From Methanocaldococcus lauensis (GTDB taxonomy: Archaea; AGJL01; Methanococci; Methanococcales; Methanocaldococcaceae): a stretch of 64,000 nt of DNA. The notes under the pieces were generated by a model. The model ran no database searches. It was not told where the DNA came from and saw only the letters and a program-made list of their open reading frames with translations. How positions within the stretch are numbered: position 1 is the first letter of the stretch; the number at the start of each line of letters is the position of its first letter. The DNA lies in NCBI GenBank assembly GCA_902827205.1, contig LR792634.1, positions 372,001 to 436,000 of the forward strand. The letters run 5' to 3'. Both the position numbers and the translations under genes were made by a program. Shown piece after piece: positions 53,078-61,032 of this stretch.

Positions 53078-54175
53078 TTATTCATTTCTTAACGCCTTTA
53101 TTGGGTCTAAATTTGCCGCTTTATATACAGGATATAATGCAGAGATTAAAGAAGTTAAAATTCCAAATATAACTCCAATTATCATATAAACTATTACATA
53201 ATAAGATAGTGATGTTTTTAACAGATAATGTACAATTAAATATCCAAAGAATAAACTCAAAAATGCTCCTATTAAAGAACCAATAATCCCCAAAATTAAT
53301 GCCTCATATAAAAATAATAATATAATGTCTCTTTTTGAAGCTCCCAAACTTCTCATCACTCCAATTTCTTTTGTTCTTTCAACAACACTCATTAACATAA
53401 CATTTCCAATACCAATTCCAGCAACTAATAGAGAAATAGCCCCTATACCCATTAAAAAGTAAGAAACTTTATTTATAACATCATTAATCTTATTAATTAT
53501 TAAATTTAAAGATAAAATGATATATTTTTTCTCCTTCCTATTTAGGATTTTTTCAGTTTCATTTTTGATTTTATTTATATCATTTATATTTTTGACATAT
53601 AAAATAACCCTTGAATAATTCTCATTTCCATAAAATCTTTTATATGTTTTTGCAGTTAAAATTAAAGAGTTATCTGGAAAAAGAAATGTACTATTGTATA
53701 TTCCATTAATTCTTAAAGAGATATTTTTTATCTCCAATTGATTTCCAATACTAACACCATTTACTTTTGAAAAAAAGGTATCAACAGCAACTGATGTGTC
53801 TGAAACTTTTACTCCTAAATTTAAATACTTTATATCATTTTTATCAATACCAAAGATATTTGCATAAGCCCTCTTATTTTTACCTTTTATATACACATAA
53901 TCTGATGTGGCATAAATTGGAATAATCTTACAATTTAAAATTCTTAATCTATCAATATCTTTTTTATCAATTGATGTATATCCATTCTGATAATTTGGAA
54001 ATATTATAATATAATTTGAAATACTTCCCAAATTTTCCATAATTCCTTGTTTTAATCCTCCTCCTAAAATTCCTAATGAAGATATTGCTGCTACTCCAAT
54101 AATTATCCCTAACAATGCTAAAATACTTCTCAAAAAATGCCTTTTTAAATTTCTCTTAGCCATTTCAAAATACAT
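53078..54175 (-). CDS. MacB-type ABC transporter permease
   Basis: A 365-residue permease with the MacB/FtsX layout: one N-terminal transmembrane segment ([20 protein letters not shown]), a periplasmic-type extracytoplasmic domain (about 40-240), then three segments from about 245 to 350 containing [20 protein letters not shown]. Such permeases do not pump substrates across the membrane in the usual way; they power extracytoplasmic work or peptide export. It ends the operon that begins with SpoIIM. GTGATATTTT precedes the ATG. M. jannaschii carries the same gene order, so this is not new to this genome. Confidence 0.88.
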   Translation of the reverse strand: MYFEMAKRNLKRHFLRSILALLGIIIGVAAISSLGILGGGLKQGIMENLGSISNYIIIFPNYQNGYTSIDKKDIDRLRILNCKIIPIYATSDYVYIKGKNKRAYANIFGIDKNDIKYLNLGVKVSDTSVAVDTFFSKVNGVSIGNQLEIKNISLRINGIYNSTFLFPDNSLILTAKTYKRFYGNENYSRVILYVKNINDINKIKNETEKILNRKEKKYIILSLNLIINKINDVINKVSYFLMGIGAISLLVAGIGIGNVMLMSVVERTKEIGVMRSLGASKRDIILLFLYEALILGIIGSLIGAFLSLFFGYLIVHYLLKTSLSYYVIVYMIIGVIFGILTSLISALYPVYKAANLDPIKALRNE

Positions 54176-54197
54176 AAAATATCACTTATCTAACTTT

Positions 54198-54887
54198 TCA
54201 ATTTAATACCTCTTCTTTCTCAATTCTTCCATCTTTAATGTAAATTATTCTATCTCCAAATCTTGCAACATTTGGGTCGTGAGTAACTACAATTATAGTT
54301 TTTCCATTTTCATTTAATTTTTTTAACAACATCATAATCTTTTCTCCTGTCTTACTATCCAAAGCTCCTGTTGGTTCATCTGCTAATATAATTGGTGGAT
54401 TATTTGCCAAAGCTCTCGCTATAGCCACTCTCTGCTGTTGTCCCCCACTCAATTGATTTGGCTTATGATTGGCAAATCTCTCCTCTAATTCAGCCATTTT
54501 TAAACACTCTAAAGCCCTTTTTTTTCTCTCTTCTTTACTCATTGAATTTCTATACTTAAAAATTAGTGGAAGTTCTACATTTTCTAAGGCAGTTAATAGA
54601 GGAATTAAATTAAATTGCTGAAAGACAAAACCAATTTTATCTCTCCTAATTTTTGTTAATCCATTGTCATCTAAGTCATTTGTCCTTATATTGTCAATAT
54701 AAACCTCTCCTTCTGTTGGTTTGTCCAAACAACCAATAATATTTAAAAGTGTAGATTTTCCACTTCCAGAAGGGCCCATAATTGAAACAAACTCTCCCTC
54801 TTTTATTCTTATATTTAAATCTTTTAGGGCGTATATGGTCTCATCTCCCATTTTGTAGATTTTTGTTACATTTTTTAGTTTAATCAT
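54198..54887 (-). CDS. MacB/LolD-type ABC transporter ATPase
   Basis: A 229-residue ATPase with Walker A GPSGSGKS, the signature LSGGQQQR and Walker B IILADEPTGALDSKTG, the LolD/MacB pattern. Its M. jannaschii counterpart is a structural model for ABC ATP-binding proteins. It pairs with the MacB-type permease encoded 22 bases downstream. GGGAAAGAATG precedes the ATG, and its start overlaps the end of the upstream gene by 8 bases, indicating coupling. Confidence 0.95.
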   Translation of the reverse strand: MIKLKNVTKIYKMGDETIYALKDLNIRIKEGEFVSIMGPSGSGKSTLLNIIGCLDKPTEGEVYIDNIRTNDLDDNGLTKIRRDKIGFVFQQFNLIPLLTALENVELPLIFKYRNSMSKEERKKRALECLKMAELEERFANHKPNQLSGGQQQRVAIARALANNPPIILADEPTGALDSKTGEKIMMLLKKLNENGKTIIVVTHDPNVARFGDRIIYIKDGRIEKEEVLN

Positions 54888-56400
54888 TCTTTCCCTTTTT
54901 AAATCCTCTATAAATTAAATAAACCACTCCTATAACAAATATAATTCCTATCCCCATTACTAAATAATTAATTTCCTCACTATTTTCATTTTTTAAGGAA
55001 ATAACTTCTTTATTAATTTTTATTGTTTTATGGATTGTTATTAAGTTGTTATTTTCATCCCTATATGTTATTTTAATTGGAATTTCGCTTACATTTCCAT
55101 TTATTACACAGTGTAATTCAAAACTTCCATAATCATCAGGGTTTAAAGTTCCTACAAAATAGTTCTCATATGGCTTTTTTGGGATTATATTCTTTGTTTT
55201 TTCTATTGAAATTAGAACACTCTTCGCCTTCCCAGTTCCTATATTGTCAATATCCCCAGTTATTTTTACCTCATTAAATGAACTTTCTATATTAATTCCA
55301 CTTAAAACTAAATCTGCCTTTCCTATAACATTTATTGTTAAATTTTTCTCTATTTGGTTGTTATCAAAGTATATAACTACGGGAATTGAGGTAATTCCTT
55401 CTTTATCTACTTTTATTTGGAATGATGTATTTTTTATTTCTCCTTTTTTAATAAATACGGTTTTTTGGTTATTTCCAATAAAGTATTTACTTATTTGGAC
55501 TATAAATAGAGAATCTTTATAGTTATTTTTTATTGAGATTGTTAAATTATTAATTTTTCCAACTGTTATTATTGGATTGTTTATATTTATCGAAATTAAT
55601 TTATTTGGAAACACATTGAATGTTAAACTGCCTAAATTCTCAACTATATTTTTATTCTGATATGTTAAAGTTTCTGTTTTTGAATCCTCATCTATTGTTT
55701 CTGATTTTTGAGTTAATTCCAATAAATTATAAGGATTTTCGTAGGATATTTTATAATTTATATAATAAACTCCCTCTTTTTTAGCAAATATTGTTAGTGG
55801 AATGTAAGTTGTAATTTTAGGACTCAAAGATGTTATTGTAAAAGTATTGTCTCCTAAAATTACTAAATTGTTTGAATTTTGGAAGGTTATTTTAATATTC
55901 TCAGCTGTTCCTGTTCCTTTATTAGTTAATAGAATTAAAACTTTATTAGTTCCAACTTTTAGAATATTACTGTTAGGTTTTATTATAATATTTGCCTTTC
56001 CTCTTACAGGAAGTGTAAAAATTCTATTTTCAGAGTATTGTTCTCCATTTTTAGTATAGTTACAATAAACTACCATTTTATAGTCATAATTTGGTGCATT
56101 ATCTTTAATTTTTATTATAAAATGAGCAACACCAATTTCAGATGGGAAAAGATGTCCTATCCACTGCTTACCTTTGATTATTTGAATATTATTTTTTGAC
56201 ATTTGGTTGTAAGGTTTTATATAAACGAGAGTGTTATTAATCTCCTCATCTGATTCAAATGTTACATATAAATCATAGGTTTTTGAAGGCTCTAAGTATT
56301 GAGTTTTATAGTCAATATTTTTAAATGTTATATAGGCAGAGGTTTGAGTTAAAAGAATAAAAAGTAAAAAAGTAATTAATAGATTTTTTAATTCTCTCAT
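54880..56400 (-). CDS. Membrane-anchored CARDB/NEW3-like surface protein of the ABC operon
   Basis: A 506-residue protein with an N-terminal signal peptide (NLLITFLLFILLTQTSAYIT), several extracytoplasmic beta-sandwich repeats of the CARDB/NEW3 type (for example KVGTNKVLILLTNKGTGTAE and ADLVLSGINIESSFNEVKIT), and a C-terminal membrane segment near 475-500 followed by the tail RGFKKGKND. It probably folds outside the membrane and works with the MacB permease, like the periplasmic partners of MacB exporters in bacteria. GAGGGAAAAAT precedes the ATG. Confidence 0.82.
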   Translation of the reverse strand: MRELKNLLITFLLFILLTQTSAYITFKNIDYKTQYLEPSKTYDLYVTFESDEEINNTLVYIKPYNQMSKNNIQIIKGKQWIGHLFPSEIGVAHFIIKIKDNAPNYDYKMVVYCNYTKNGEQYSENRIFTLPVRGKANIIIKPNSNILKVGTNKVLILLTNKGTGTAENIKITFQNSNNLVILGDNTFTITSLSPKITTYIPLTIFAKKEGVYYINYKISYENPYNLLELTQKSETIDEDSKTETLTYQNKNIVENLGSLTFNVFPNKLISININNPIITVGKINNLTISIKNNYKDSLFIVQISKYFIGNNQKTVFIKKGEIKNTSFQIKVDKEGITSIPVVIYFDNNQIEKNLTINVIGKADLVLSGINIESSFNEVKITGDIDNIGTGKAKSVLISIEKTKNIIPKKPYENYFVGTLNPDDYGSFELHCVINGNVSEIPIKITYRDENNNLITIHKTIKINKEVISLKNENSEEINYLVMGIGIIFVIGVVYLIYRGFKKGKND

Positions 56401-56414
56401 ATTTTTCCCTCAAT

Positions 56415-57068
56415 TTATAGAAATTTTAATACACTGTATAGTTGATATAAACCAAATATAACTGTTGGGATTAATGCAGTTATAAATGCCTTCTTTAACT
56501 CTAAGTTTCTTGCATATTTTATAGCATAAGTCCATATATATAAGTTCCATATCGTTACAGCAAATCCTATTAATGTATTGGTGTATATTAAAGTTTTTGG
56601 AAATATCTGTTTCATAACCATTTTAACAATAATAGGGTTTTGTAGTTGTTCCATTGATAATGTAGGAATATGAACATTTGATAGGAAATAGTATCCAATT
56701 GGTATAGTTATACATAAAGCAATTAAATTAGGTAAAAATCCATAGCCAGTGAATTCAAAAGTTCTTTTAAAAGAGCCATTCCCACCAAATGCCATTGATA
56801 TAATATGCATAACTATTGCTATTAATAGCCACGCCACAAACCCTCCAATAAATGCTGAAATCGCTAATATAATTGTCATAAATGATAACATGCTCTGCAT
56901 ATCTTGAGGAAAGATTTTAAACATAACTGATGATGTATAGTAGGAGTATATTGCTATTAATATAGAGAAAATTAAAACTATAATAAATGGCTCTTTAAGA
57001 GAGATTTCTTTATTAGATAAATTTTTAAAGAAGTTGTTTGGATTTAAGATGAGTTCCTTTATATCCAT
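56415..57068 (-). CDS. Yip1-domain membrane protein
   Basis: A 217-residue protein of the Yip1 family: a cytoplasmic N terminus (MDIKELILNPNNFFKNLSNK) then five or six transmembrane segments (about 30-50, 60-95, 105-130, 160-185, 195-215). Yip1 proteins are widespread, of unknown transport or membrane-shaping function; archaeal copies commonly lie beside ABC exporters. GGGGGATATA precedes the ATG. It is 14 bases from the beta-sandwich gene and 54 from SpoIIM, all on the minus strand. Confidence 0.82.
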   Translation of the reverse strand: MDIKELILNPNNFFKNLSNKEISLKEPFIIVLIFSILIAIYSYYTSSVMFKIFPQDMQSMLSFMTIILAISAFIGGFVAWLLIAIVMHIISMAFGGNGSFKRTFEFTGYGFLPNLIALCITIPIGYYFLSNVHIPTLSMEQLQNPIIVKMVMKQIFPKTLIYTNTLIGFAVTIWNLYIWTYAIKYARNLELKKAFITALIPTVIFGLYQLYSVLKFL

Positions 57069-57122
57069 TATATCCCCCGTTATTTTTTTAGTGGTTAATT
57101 AGTATTTAGTTATATTTAAATT

Positions 57123-57662
57123 TTATGTTAATAGATAATTTGCTACTTTTGGAGTAATATAAACCTCCACAAAAGCGGCTATAATTATCAATATTATTGA
57201 AATTAATGCTAATTTTAAAAATTCTTTTATATCTTCTTCTGTTATTGGTTTTTCTTTTTTGTCTAAGAGATAAAGAGTTATTTCATAAGGAATCTTAAAC
57301 CCAGCAAGTGCAGATATAAGCATTGCTGGAATTTCAAATATTCCATGTGGAAGAATTAAGGCTAAAATAAGTTTTATAGGCATTCCGCTATTGTATGCAT
57401 TAGAAATTAATAGTCCAAGATTAAAACCATTAAATATTAAGTTTATAAAAGTGGATAATCCGAAAGTAATGGAGCCAGCTAACATTAAAAAGATTACTTT
57501 TAAGTTGTTTGTTAATATTATCGTTAAAGGGGCAGGCGTGAAACATTTTGGTAGATATCTATTATTTTTATTTATATAACTTCCATTTATGTTTATGGAT
57601 AATAATAATCCAAGAGAAAATATCAATGTACTTATTAATATTAGAAACATGACCTTTTTCAT
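57123..57662 (-). CDS. SpoIIM/DUF95 membrane protein
   Basis: A 179-residue protein with a signal-anchor N terminus (MKKVMFLILISTLIFSLGLL) and four or five more hydrophobic segments; LILPHGIFEIPAMLISALAG (about 108-127) is the DUF95/SpoIIM signature. SpoIIM-family proteins occur in circular-bacteriocin gene clusters and in sporulation. Here it is the intact copy of a gene of which two deleted copies lie nearby. GGGGAATTTA decides the ATG at 57662; earlier in-frame ATGs lack a site. It follows the peptide cassette and precedes the exporter operon. Confidence 0.87.
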   Translation of the reverse strand: MKKVMFLILISTLIFSLGLLLSININGSYINKNNRYLPKCFTPAPLTIILTNNLKVIFLMLAGSITFGLSTFINLIFNGFNLGLLISNAYNSGMPIKLILALILPHGIFEIPAMLISALAGFKIPYEITLYLLDKKEKPITEEDIKEFLKLALISIILIIIAAFVEVYITPKVANYLLT

Positions 57663-57682
57663 TAAATTCCCCATATTAGTCA

Positions 57683-57901
57683 TTAACTTAAAGTTTCAGA
57701 TATTTGGAGTTTTTTAGTTATGAAAACTCTTTTTAGTAAGTAATCAAGTACAAATATAACAATAAGTCCTACAATTGGGATAAGATAATTTTTATTTATT
57801 ATATATGCATAGAGGATAATAAAAATAAAGATACCATCAATAACAAAAATTATTCCTTTTTCTTTAGTACTTAGTAATTTTTCAGAATAATATGGATAAC
57901 A
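57683..57901 (-). pseudogene. Small basic membrane protein fragment
   Basis: Minus-strand 57901-57683 is open for about 72 codons with two hydrophobic segments and a basic tail (EKGIIFVIDGIFIFIILYAY...YLLKRVFITKKLQISETLS) but no start codon in frame. An ATG at 57901-57903 lies in a neighbouring frame; removing one T between it and the SEKLL codons would join them. It is therefore a truncated or frameshifted gene. Its size, two segments and positive charge resemble immunity proteins of circular bacteriocins. Confidence 0.5.
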
Positions 57902-57958
57902 TCACACACTATTGGAAAAATAAAAAAACCTTATATTAACCTCATGTTTTGACTAAAA

Positions 57959-58165
57959 TTAGTTATGTTTATGTTCATCAATTTTTGTATTTTTAGCCCT
58001 ATTGAAGATATTAAATACCATATAGGTAAATAATCCAGCTGTAATACCTATAATAGCTCCAATCCATCCCTGACTTAATGTGCTTATATTACTTAAAATA
58101 TAATATAGCAATATTCCATAAATACCTGCGATTATACATCCAATAAGTATATTATAAAATTTCAT
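57959..58165 (-). CDS. Small two-segment membrane protein of the peptide cassette
   Basis: A 68-residue protein with two hydrophobic segments (about 5-28 and 32-54) and a charged tail (NRAKNTKIDEHKHN). No family is recognised. It lies 60 bases downstream of the peptide A gene, between it and SpoIIM, all on the minus strand, where bacteriocin loci place their immunity protein. GGTGATTTA precedes the ATG. Confidence 0.65.
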   Translation of the reverse strand: MKFYNILIGCIIAGIYGILLYYILSNISTLSQGWIGAIIGITAGLFTYMVFNIFNRAKNTKIDEHKHN

Positions 58166-58225
58166 TAAATCACCAGATAATAATTTATAAAAAATATAAT
58201 GAAAAAATATATGGATTAATTGATA

Positions 58226-58555
58226 TTAATATCCTGCTACTGCTGCTCCAATAATAGCTCCTATTACTGCTCCTGCAGGTCCAGCCAATGATCCACATTC
58301 TGCACCTTCTTCTGCACCAGCCATCATAAGTCTAAGTGCTAAAGCCCTTCCAACAGCCTTTCCAACTTTTTTTCCTCCATCTACAAGAACATACCCTAGA
58401 ACTCCACTAGCTGCACCTCCTGCAGCACCATACTTCTCTGTTAAGTAGTATCCAATATCCCCTAAAACAACAGGCTCAGCGACTAAGGCACCTATCATGC
58501 TTACTAAAACTACAGCTCCAAAAATCTTATATACATCCTTTCCCAAAAATTTCAT
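58226..58555 (-). CDS. Secreted hydrophobic Gly/Ala-rich peptide A (bacteriocin-like precursor)
   Basis: A 109-residue peptide precursor. Residues 1-26 look like a signal peptide (MKFLGKDVYKIFGAVVLVSM then IGALVA), with a likely cut after ALVA; the next residues EPVVLGDIG are shared with peptide B. The core is very rich in Gly and Ala, has a basic patch (DGGKKVGKAVGRALALR), an acidic patch (GAEEGAECGS) and ends in GPAGAVIGAIIGAAVAG, a GxxxG glycine zipper like those of membrane-active bacteriocins. GAGGTGGCATT precedes the ATG but can be paired with CCACC in the leader. No homologue is recalled. Confidence 0.72.
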   Translation of the reverse strand: MKFLGKDVYKIFGAVVLVSMIGALVAEPVVLGDIGYYLTEKYGAAGGAASGVLGYVLVDGGKKVGKAVGRALALRLMMAGAEEGAECGSLAGPAGAVIGAIIGAAVAGY

Positions 58556-58803
58556 AATGCCACCTCTTTATGGTGGTTCAATATAGCCCGTTAATATTGG
58601 CTCCGCCCATAGAGGGCATCATCGCCAACTATTTTTTAATTTTTTTATTAGGTAACTTTAACATATTTTTTAATATCCATATTATTTTTCGTAATTATAA
58701 TTGTAAAAACTCATATATATTACTATTTCAAACTAAATAGTAAAGTATATAATTAGCCAATTAAGATTTTTAATAATTGTAAAATAACTAAAACTTTACA
58801 AAG
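58551..58803. repeat. About 250-bp duplicated upstream region, copy A
   Basis: Positions 58551-58803, the leader and promoter region of peptide A, are almost identical to 60270-60520 in front of peptide B, differing by a few substitutions and one small indel (ATTAGG versus ATAGG). The stretch fills the gap 58556-58822. Within it, CGAAAAATAATATGG (minus strand, about 58678-58692) and GAAATAGTAATATATAT (about 58714-58730) are promoter-like; the first gives a leader of about 100 bases. Confidence 0.93.
58560..58628 (-). promoter_or_regulatory. Leader RNA with kink-turn and RBS-sequestering hairpin (peptide A)
   Basis: On the minus strand 58628-58597 reads UUGGC-GAU-GA-UGCCC, loop UCUAU, GGGCG-GA-GCCAA: a C-helix, a three-base bulge, tandem G.A/A.G pairs and a non-canonical helix, exactly the kink-turn layout. 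Downstream, CCACC (58576-58572) pairs with GGTGG (58564-58560), loop AUAAAGA, hiding the ribosome binding site; between them CAAUAU...AUAUUG (58599-58578) can pair. L7Ae binds kink-turns in archaea, and several riboswitches contain one. The fold is derived by eye. Confidence 0.62.
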
Positions 58804-58822
58804 ATAAGGTGATTTATAAAAA

Positions 58823-59065
58823 TTACTTTAATTTTTTTATTAGTTCTTCTTTTGGAATATTATTCCACTTAGAAACATCATTTAAAATAGCATTTAATGT
58901 TCCTTTTGCTATCTCTTCGTGATATGGAACGGTTATGTTATGGATTCCATATTCTGTTTCTTTTCTTAGTCGTATATGACTACCTCTTTGTCTAACAATC
59001 TCATATCCCAACTTTTTAAGAAATTTTATTAAATCTCTACCACTAACAACTGGAAGTTTATGCAA
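58823..59065 (-). CDS. hicA: HicA-family mRNA interferase toxin
   Basis: An 80-residue toxin with the double-stranded-RNA-binding-like HicA fold: SGRDLIKFLKKLGYEIVRQR then GSHIRLRK, whose histidine is catalytic, and ITVPYHEEIAKGTLNAILND. HicA cleaves mRNA unless bound by HicB. The gene overlaps hicB by 8 bases and is expressed after it. It sits between the SpoIIM remnant of cassette 2 and the peptide A leader. Confidence 0.92.
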   Translation of the reverse strand: MHKLPVVSGRDLIKFLKKLGYEIVRQRGSHIRLRKETEYGIHNITVPYHEEIAKGTLNAILNDVSKWNNIPKEELIKKLK

Positions 59066-59270
59066 AATTAGACACCTCCATTTCAGAAACAGAGAGGATT
59101 TTTATAATTTCTCCTGCCTTTATCTCATCTTCAAAATGCAATTCTACCGCTTCCTTAATATTTTTCATTAATTCATCTAATGTCTTTCCCTGTGTAAATA
59201 TACTTACATCAATACCTTCTGCAACCCAGTATTTGCCATCGTAAAAAACTCTAAAGTTAATAGTTTTCAT
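59058..59270 (-). CDS. hicB: HicB-family antitoxin
   Basis: A 70-residue HicB-type protein with the partial RNase H-like fold: FRVFYDGKYWVAEGIDVSIF, then TQGKTLDELMKNIKEAVELH, which is the HicB signature. A separate DNA-binding domain is absent, so it is the short antitoxin type. AAGGTGGTTTAA precedes the ATG. It is upstream of hicA in the usual archaeal order (antitoxin first). Confidence 0.9.
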   Translation of the reverse strand: MKTINFRVFYDGKYWVAEGIDVSIFTQGKTLDELMKNIKEAVELHFEDEIKAGEIIKILSVSEMEVSNFA

Positions 59271-59327
59271 TTAAACCACCTTAATTTTGGTCTTACTCTT
59301 CTATCTTTATAATCTTCTATTTAAACC

Positions 59328-59459
59328 TTATGTTAATAGATAATTTGCTACTTTTGGAGTAATATAAACCTCTACGAAAGCGGCTATAGATTTTTAGTTT
59401 TATAAATATAAAGTCAGATAGAAAATTAGGATTGTTAATATTATTGGAAAGTTTTTCAT
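59328..59459 (-). pseudogene. Internally deleted SpoIIM remnant (cassette 2)
   Basis: The minus strand begins MKNFPIILTILIFYLTLYL then stops, resembling the SpoIIM N terminus (MKKVMFLILISTLIFSLGLL). It ends at 59328 with about 60 bases nearly identical to the SpoIIM 3' end (VEVYITPKVANYLLT region, 57123-57185). About 400 bases of the middle are missing. Together with the other pieces this fills the 59271-59525 gap between hicB and the membrane-protein gene. Confidence 0.75.
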
Positions 59460-59525
59460 GGTTTCACAATTAAGATGAATTTTTGTTATACTGATTTTTA
59501 TTGCAGAGATTAGAACATAATAGTT

Positions 59526-59930
59526 CTAAAATTTTGAATGAGTTAAATATTTATTATTTTCCCATATAATTAAATAGAAGAATGAAACCAATATTCCACC
59601 TCCAAACCCAGCAAAAAATGATAATGGTAAGTAGTTGATTATGTTAAAATAATTAATCATCGGTTGAATTATCCAATCAAAGATATTTATAGCCACAACT
59701 ATAAATACCAGATATATTATTAACAATTTCTTATTTTTTAATAACTTCTCTTCTAATTTTAAAAATTTTACAACTAGAATATTAAATATTGCTCCAGAGA
59801 TTATTAACAATGTATTTAAAATTAAATTGCTTGTTATGTCTATTAGCCCATAATACATTTGTAATATTATTATAAAATAAGACAATAGTATGAATAAAAC
59901 TCCGATGAGTGAAATAAAGAATATATTTTT
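59526..59930 (-). pseudogene. Multi-segment membrane protein of cassette 2 (frame probably broken near its start)
   Basis: From 59885 down, 119 residues with four hydrophobic segments are open (YGLIDITSNLILNTLLIISG..., KLLIIYLVFIVVAINIFDWI, YLPLSFFAGFGGGILVSFFY). The only local start is TTG at 59885 without a ribosome binding site. An ATG at about 59939-59941 (MKIKK), behind GGTGATAAG, would join this frame if a run of seven T (59926-59932) had eight, so a one-base frameshift or sequence error is likely. It takes the place between peptide B and the SpoIIM remnant that the 68-residue protein has in cassette 1. Confidence 0.55.
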
Positions 59931-59996
59931 TTATTTTCATCGTACATGTCTTATCACCAATTAGGTAAAAAAATAAAATGAGTAATAATTTAAATA

Positions 59997-60274
59997 TTAT
60001 AGTACAACAGAAGAATATGTGACTACTGCAGCCATTCCAGCAACACCTATACCTCCACAAAACATTAATGGAATACAGGCAGTAGTTCCTTTTATCGCAG
60101 CCCAAAATGCCTGTTTATAACAAGCGTTAGCTGCATTTATATCTTTCTCATAATATTGATAATATAAACCACCAATATCACCTAAAGCAACAGGCTCAGC
60201 TACTAAAGCACCTATCATGCTAACTAAAACTACTGCTCCGAAAACTTTTAATACACTACCTTTAATATATTCAT
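59997..60274 (-). pseudogene. Secreted hydrophobic peptide B, one-base frameshift at codon 2
   Basis: Restoring one A after ATGAA gives a 92-residue precursor whose start, MKYIKGSVLKVFGAVVLVSM then IGALVAEPVALGDIG, matches peptide A almost residue for residue. As written, the ATG at 60274 runs into a stop after eight codons; the first in-frame ATG is the MIGA codon at 60218. The core differs from A: it is Tyr-rich at first (LYYQYYEKDINAANACYKQA) and contains three cysteines, then IKGTTACIPLMFCGGIGVAG. It shares the same 250-bp upstream DNA. The frameshift may be real or a sequence error. Confidence 0.7.
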
Positions 60275-60520
60275 AATGCCACCTCTTTATGGTGGTTCAA
60301 TATAGCCCGTTAATATTGGCTCCGCCCATAGAGGGCATCATCGCTAACTATTTTTTAATTTTTTTATAGGTAACTTTAACATATTTTTTAATATCCATAT
60401 TATTTTTCGTAATTATAATTGTAAAAACTCATATATATTACTATTTCAAACTAAATAGTAAAGTATATAATTAGCCAATTAAAGTTTTTGATAACTGTAA
60501 AATAGTTAAAACTTTACAAA
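60270..60520. repeat. About 250-bp duplicated upstream region, copy B
   Basis: Near-identical to 58551-58803 (see copy A). The copy ends just before the RelE-type toxin gene. Differences cluster at its far end (AAAGTTTTTGATAACTG versus AAGATTTTTAATAATTG). Confidence 0.93.
60279..60347 (-). promoter_or_regulatory. Leader RNA with kink-turn (mismatched) and RBS hairpin (peptide B)
   Basis: Same structure as in copy A: UUAGC-GAU-GA-UGCCC, loop, GGGCG-GA-GCCAA (60347-60316) and CCACC/GGTGG over the ribosome binding site (60295-60279). One change (G to A) leaves an A.C mismatch in the first helix, so this kink-turn should be weaker. Confidence 0.58.
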
Positions 60521-60534
60521 AAACCTAATATAAA

Positions 60535-60801
60535 TCATGGAAATTTTTTGTAAATCTGTTTTCTGTGTAATACTCTATAAAAAATAATCTTCCCATTTTC
60601 ATATTTAAAACCAATTCTATAATCCCCTATTCTAATTCTGTAGTAATTCTCTGCCCCTTTTAACTTTTTTACATCTGGAATTTCAGATAAACTATTTTTA
60701 TTGGGAATTTCTTCAAAAACTAATTTTTTAATCTTTATTTGTATATTTTTAGGTAGATTTTTTAAATCTTTAATAAAAGATTTTTTAAAATATACTTTCA
60801 T
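60535..60801 (-). CDS. RelE/ParE-family toxin
   Basis: An 88-residue protein with the RelE fold: [40 protein letters not shown] (about 49-68) and [17 protein letters not shown], with the basic and Arg residues expected in an mRNA interferase. It follows an antitoxin-like gene by 7 bases on the same strand. It lies just beyond the copy-B leader, between cassettes. Confidence 0.9.
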   Translation of the reverse strand: MKVYFKKSFIKDLKNLPKNIQIKIKKLVFEEIPNKNSLSEIPDVKKLKGAENYYRIRIGDYRIGFKYENGKIIFYRVLHRKQIYKKFP

Positions 60802-60808
60802 AATTTCA

Positions 60809-60991
60809 CTATTCTAATAACTTTTTAGCCGTTTCTAAATCAATTTCTTCCTCATCTTCTACCTCTTCCATTGCCTTTAAAAGTCCATAATCTAATAATA
60901 ATTCTTCAATTTTTTTAAATATCTTATAATCTACTATAACCCCTTTGATATTTCCTTTCTCATCTGTAATATATGATTGAACAATGCCCAT
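60809..60991 (-). CDS. Antitoxin of the RelE-type pair
   Basis: A 60-residue acidic protein ([20 protein letters not shown]...[20 protein letters not shown]), typical of the antitoxins encoded before archaeal RelE toxins: an N-terminal beta-strand region and an acidic helical tail that would wrap the toxin. GGTGGTTAAA decides the ATG at 60991. Confidence 0.78.
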   Translation of the reverse strand: MGIVQSYITDEKGNIKGVIVDYKIFKKIEELLLDYGLLKAMEEVEDEEEIDLETAKKLLE

Positions 60992-61032
60992 TTTAACCAC
61001 CAAATAATTATTTATTATTGTTAATTATTATT

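Noticed and set aside
58560-58628. Fluoride (crcB) riboswitch
   Set aside because: GGCGAUGAUG at the 5' end recalls the crcB motif, but the expected stem and pseudoknot partners do not follow, and the downstream gene is not a fluoride or transport gene. The kink-turn reading explains the bases better.
59782-60105. 107-codon minus-strand frame overlapping peptide B and the membrane-protein start
   Set aside because: It reads Cys/Phe-rich shadow sequence across two better-supported features and shows no start site.
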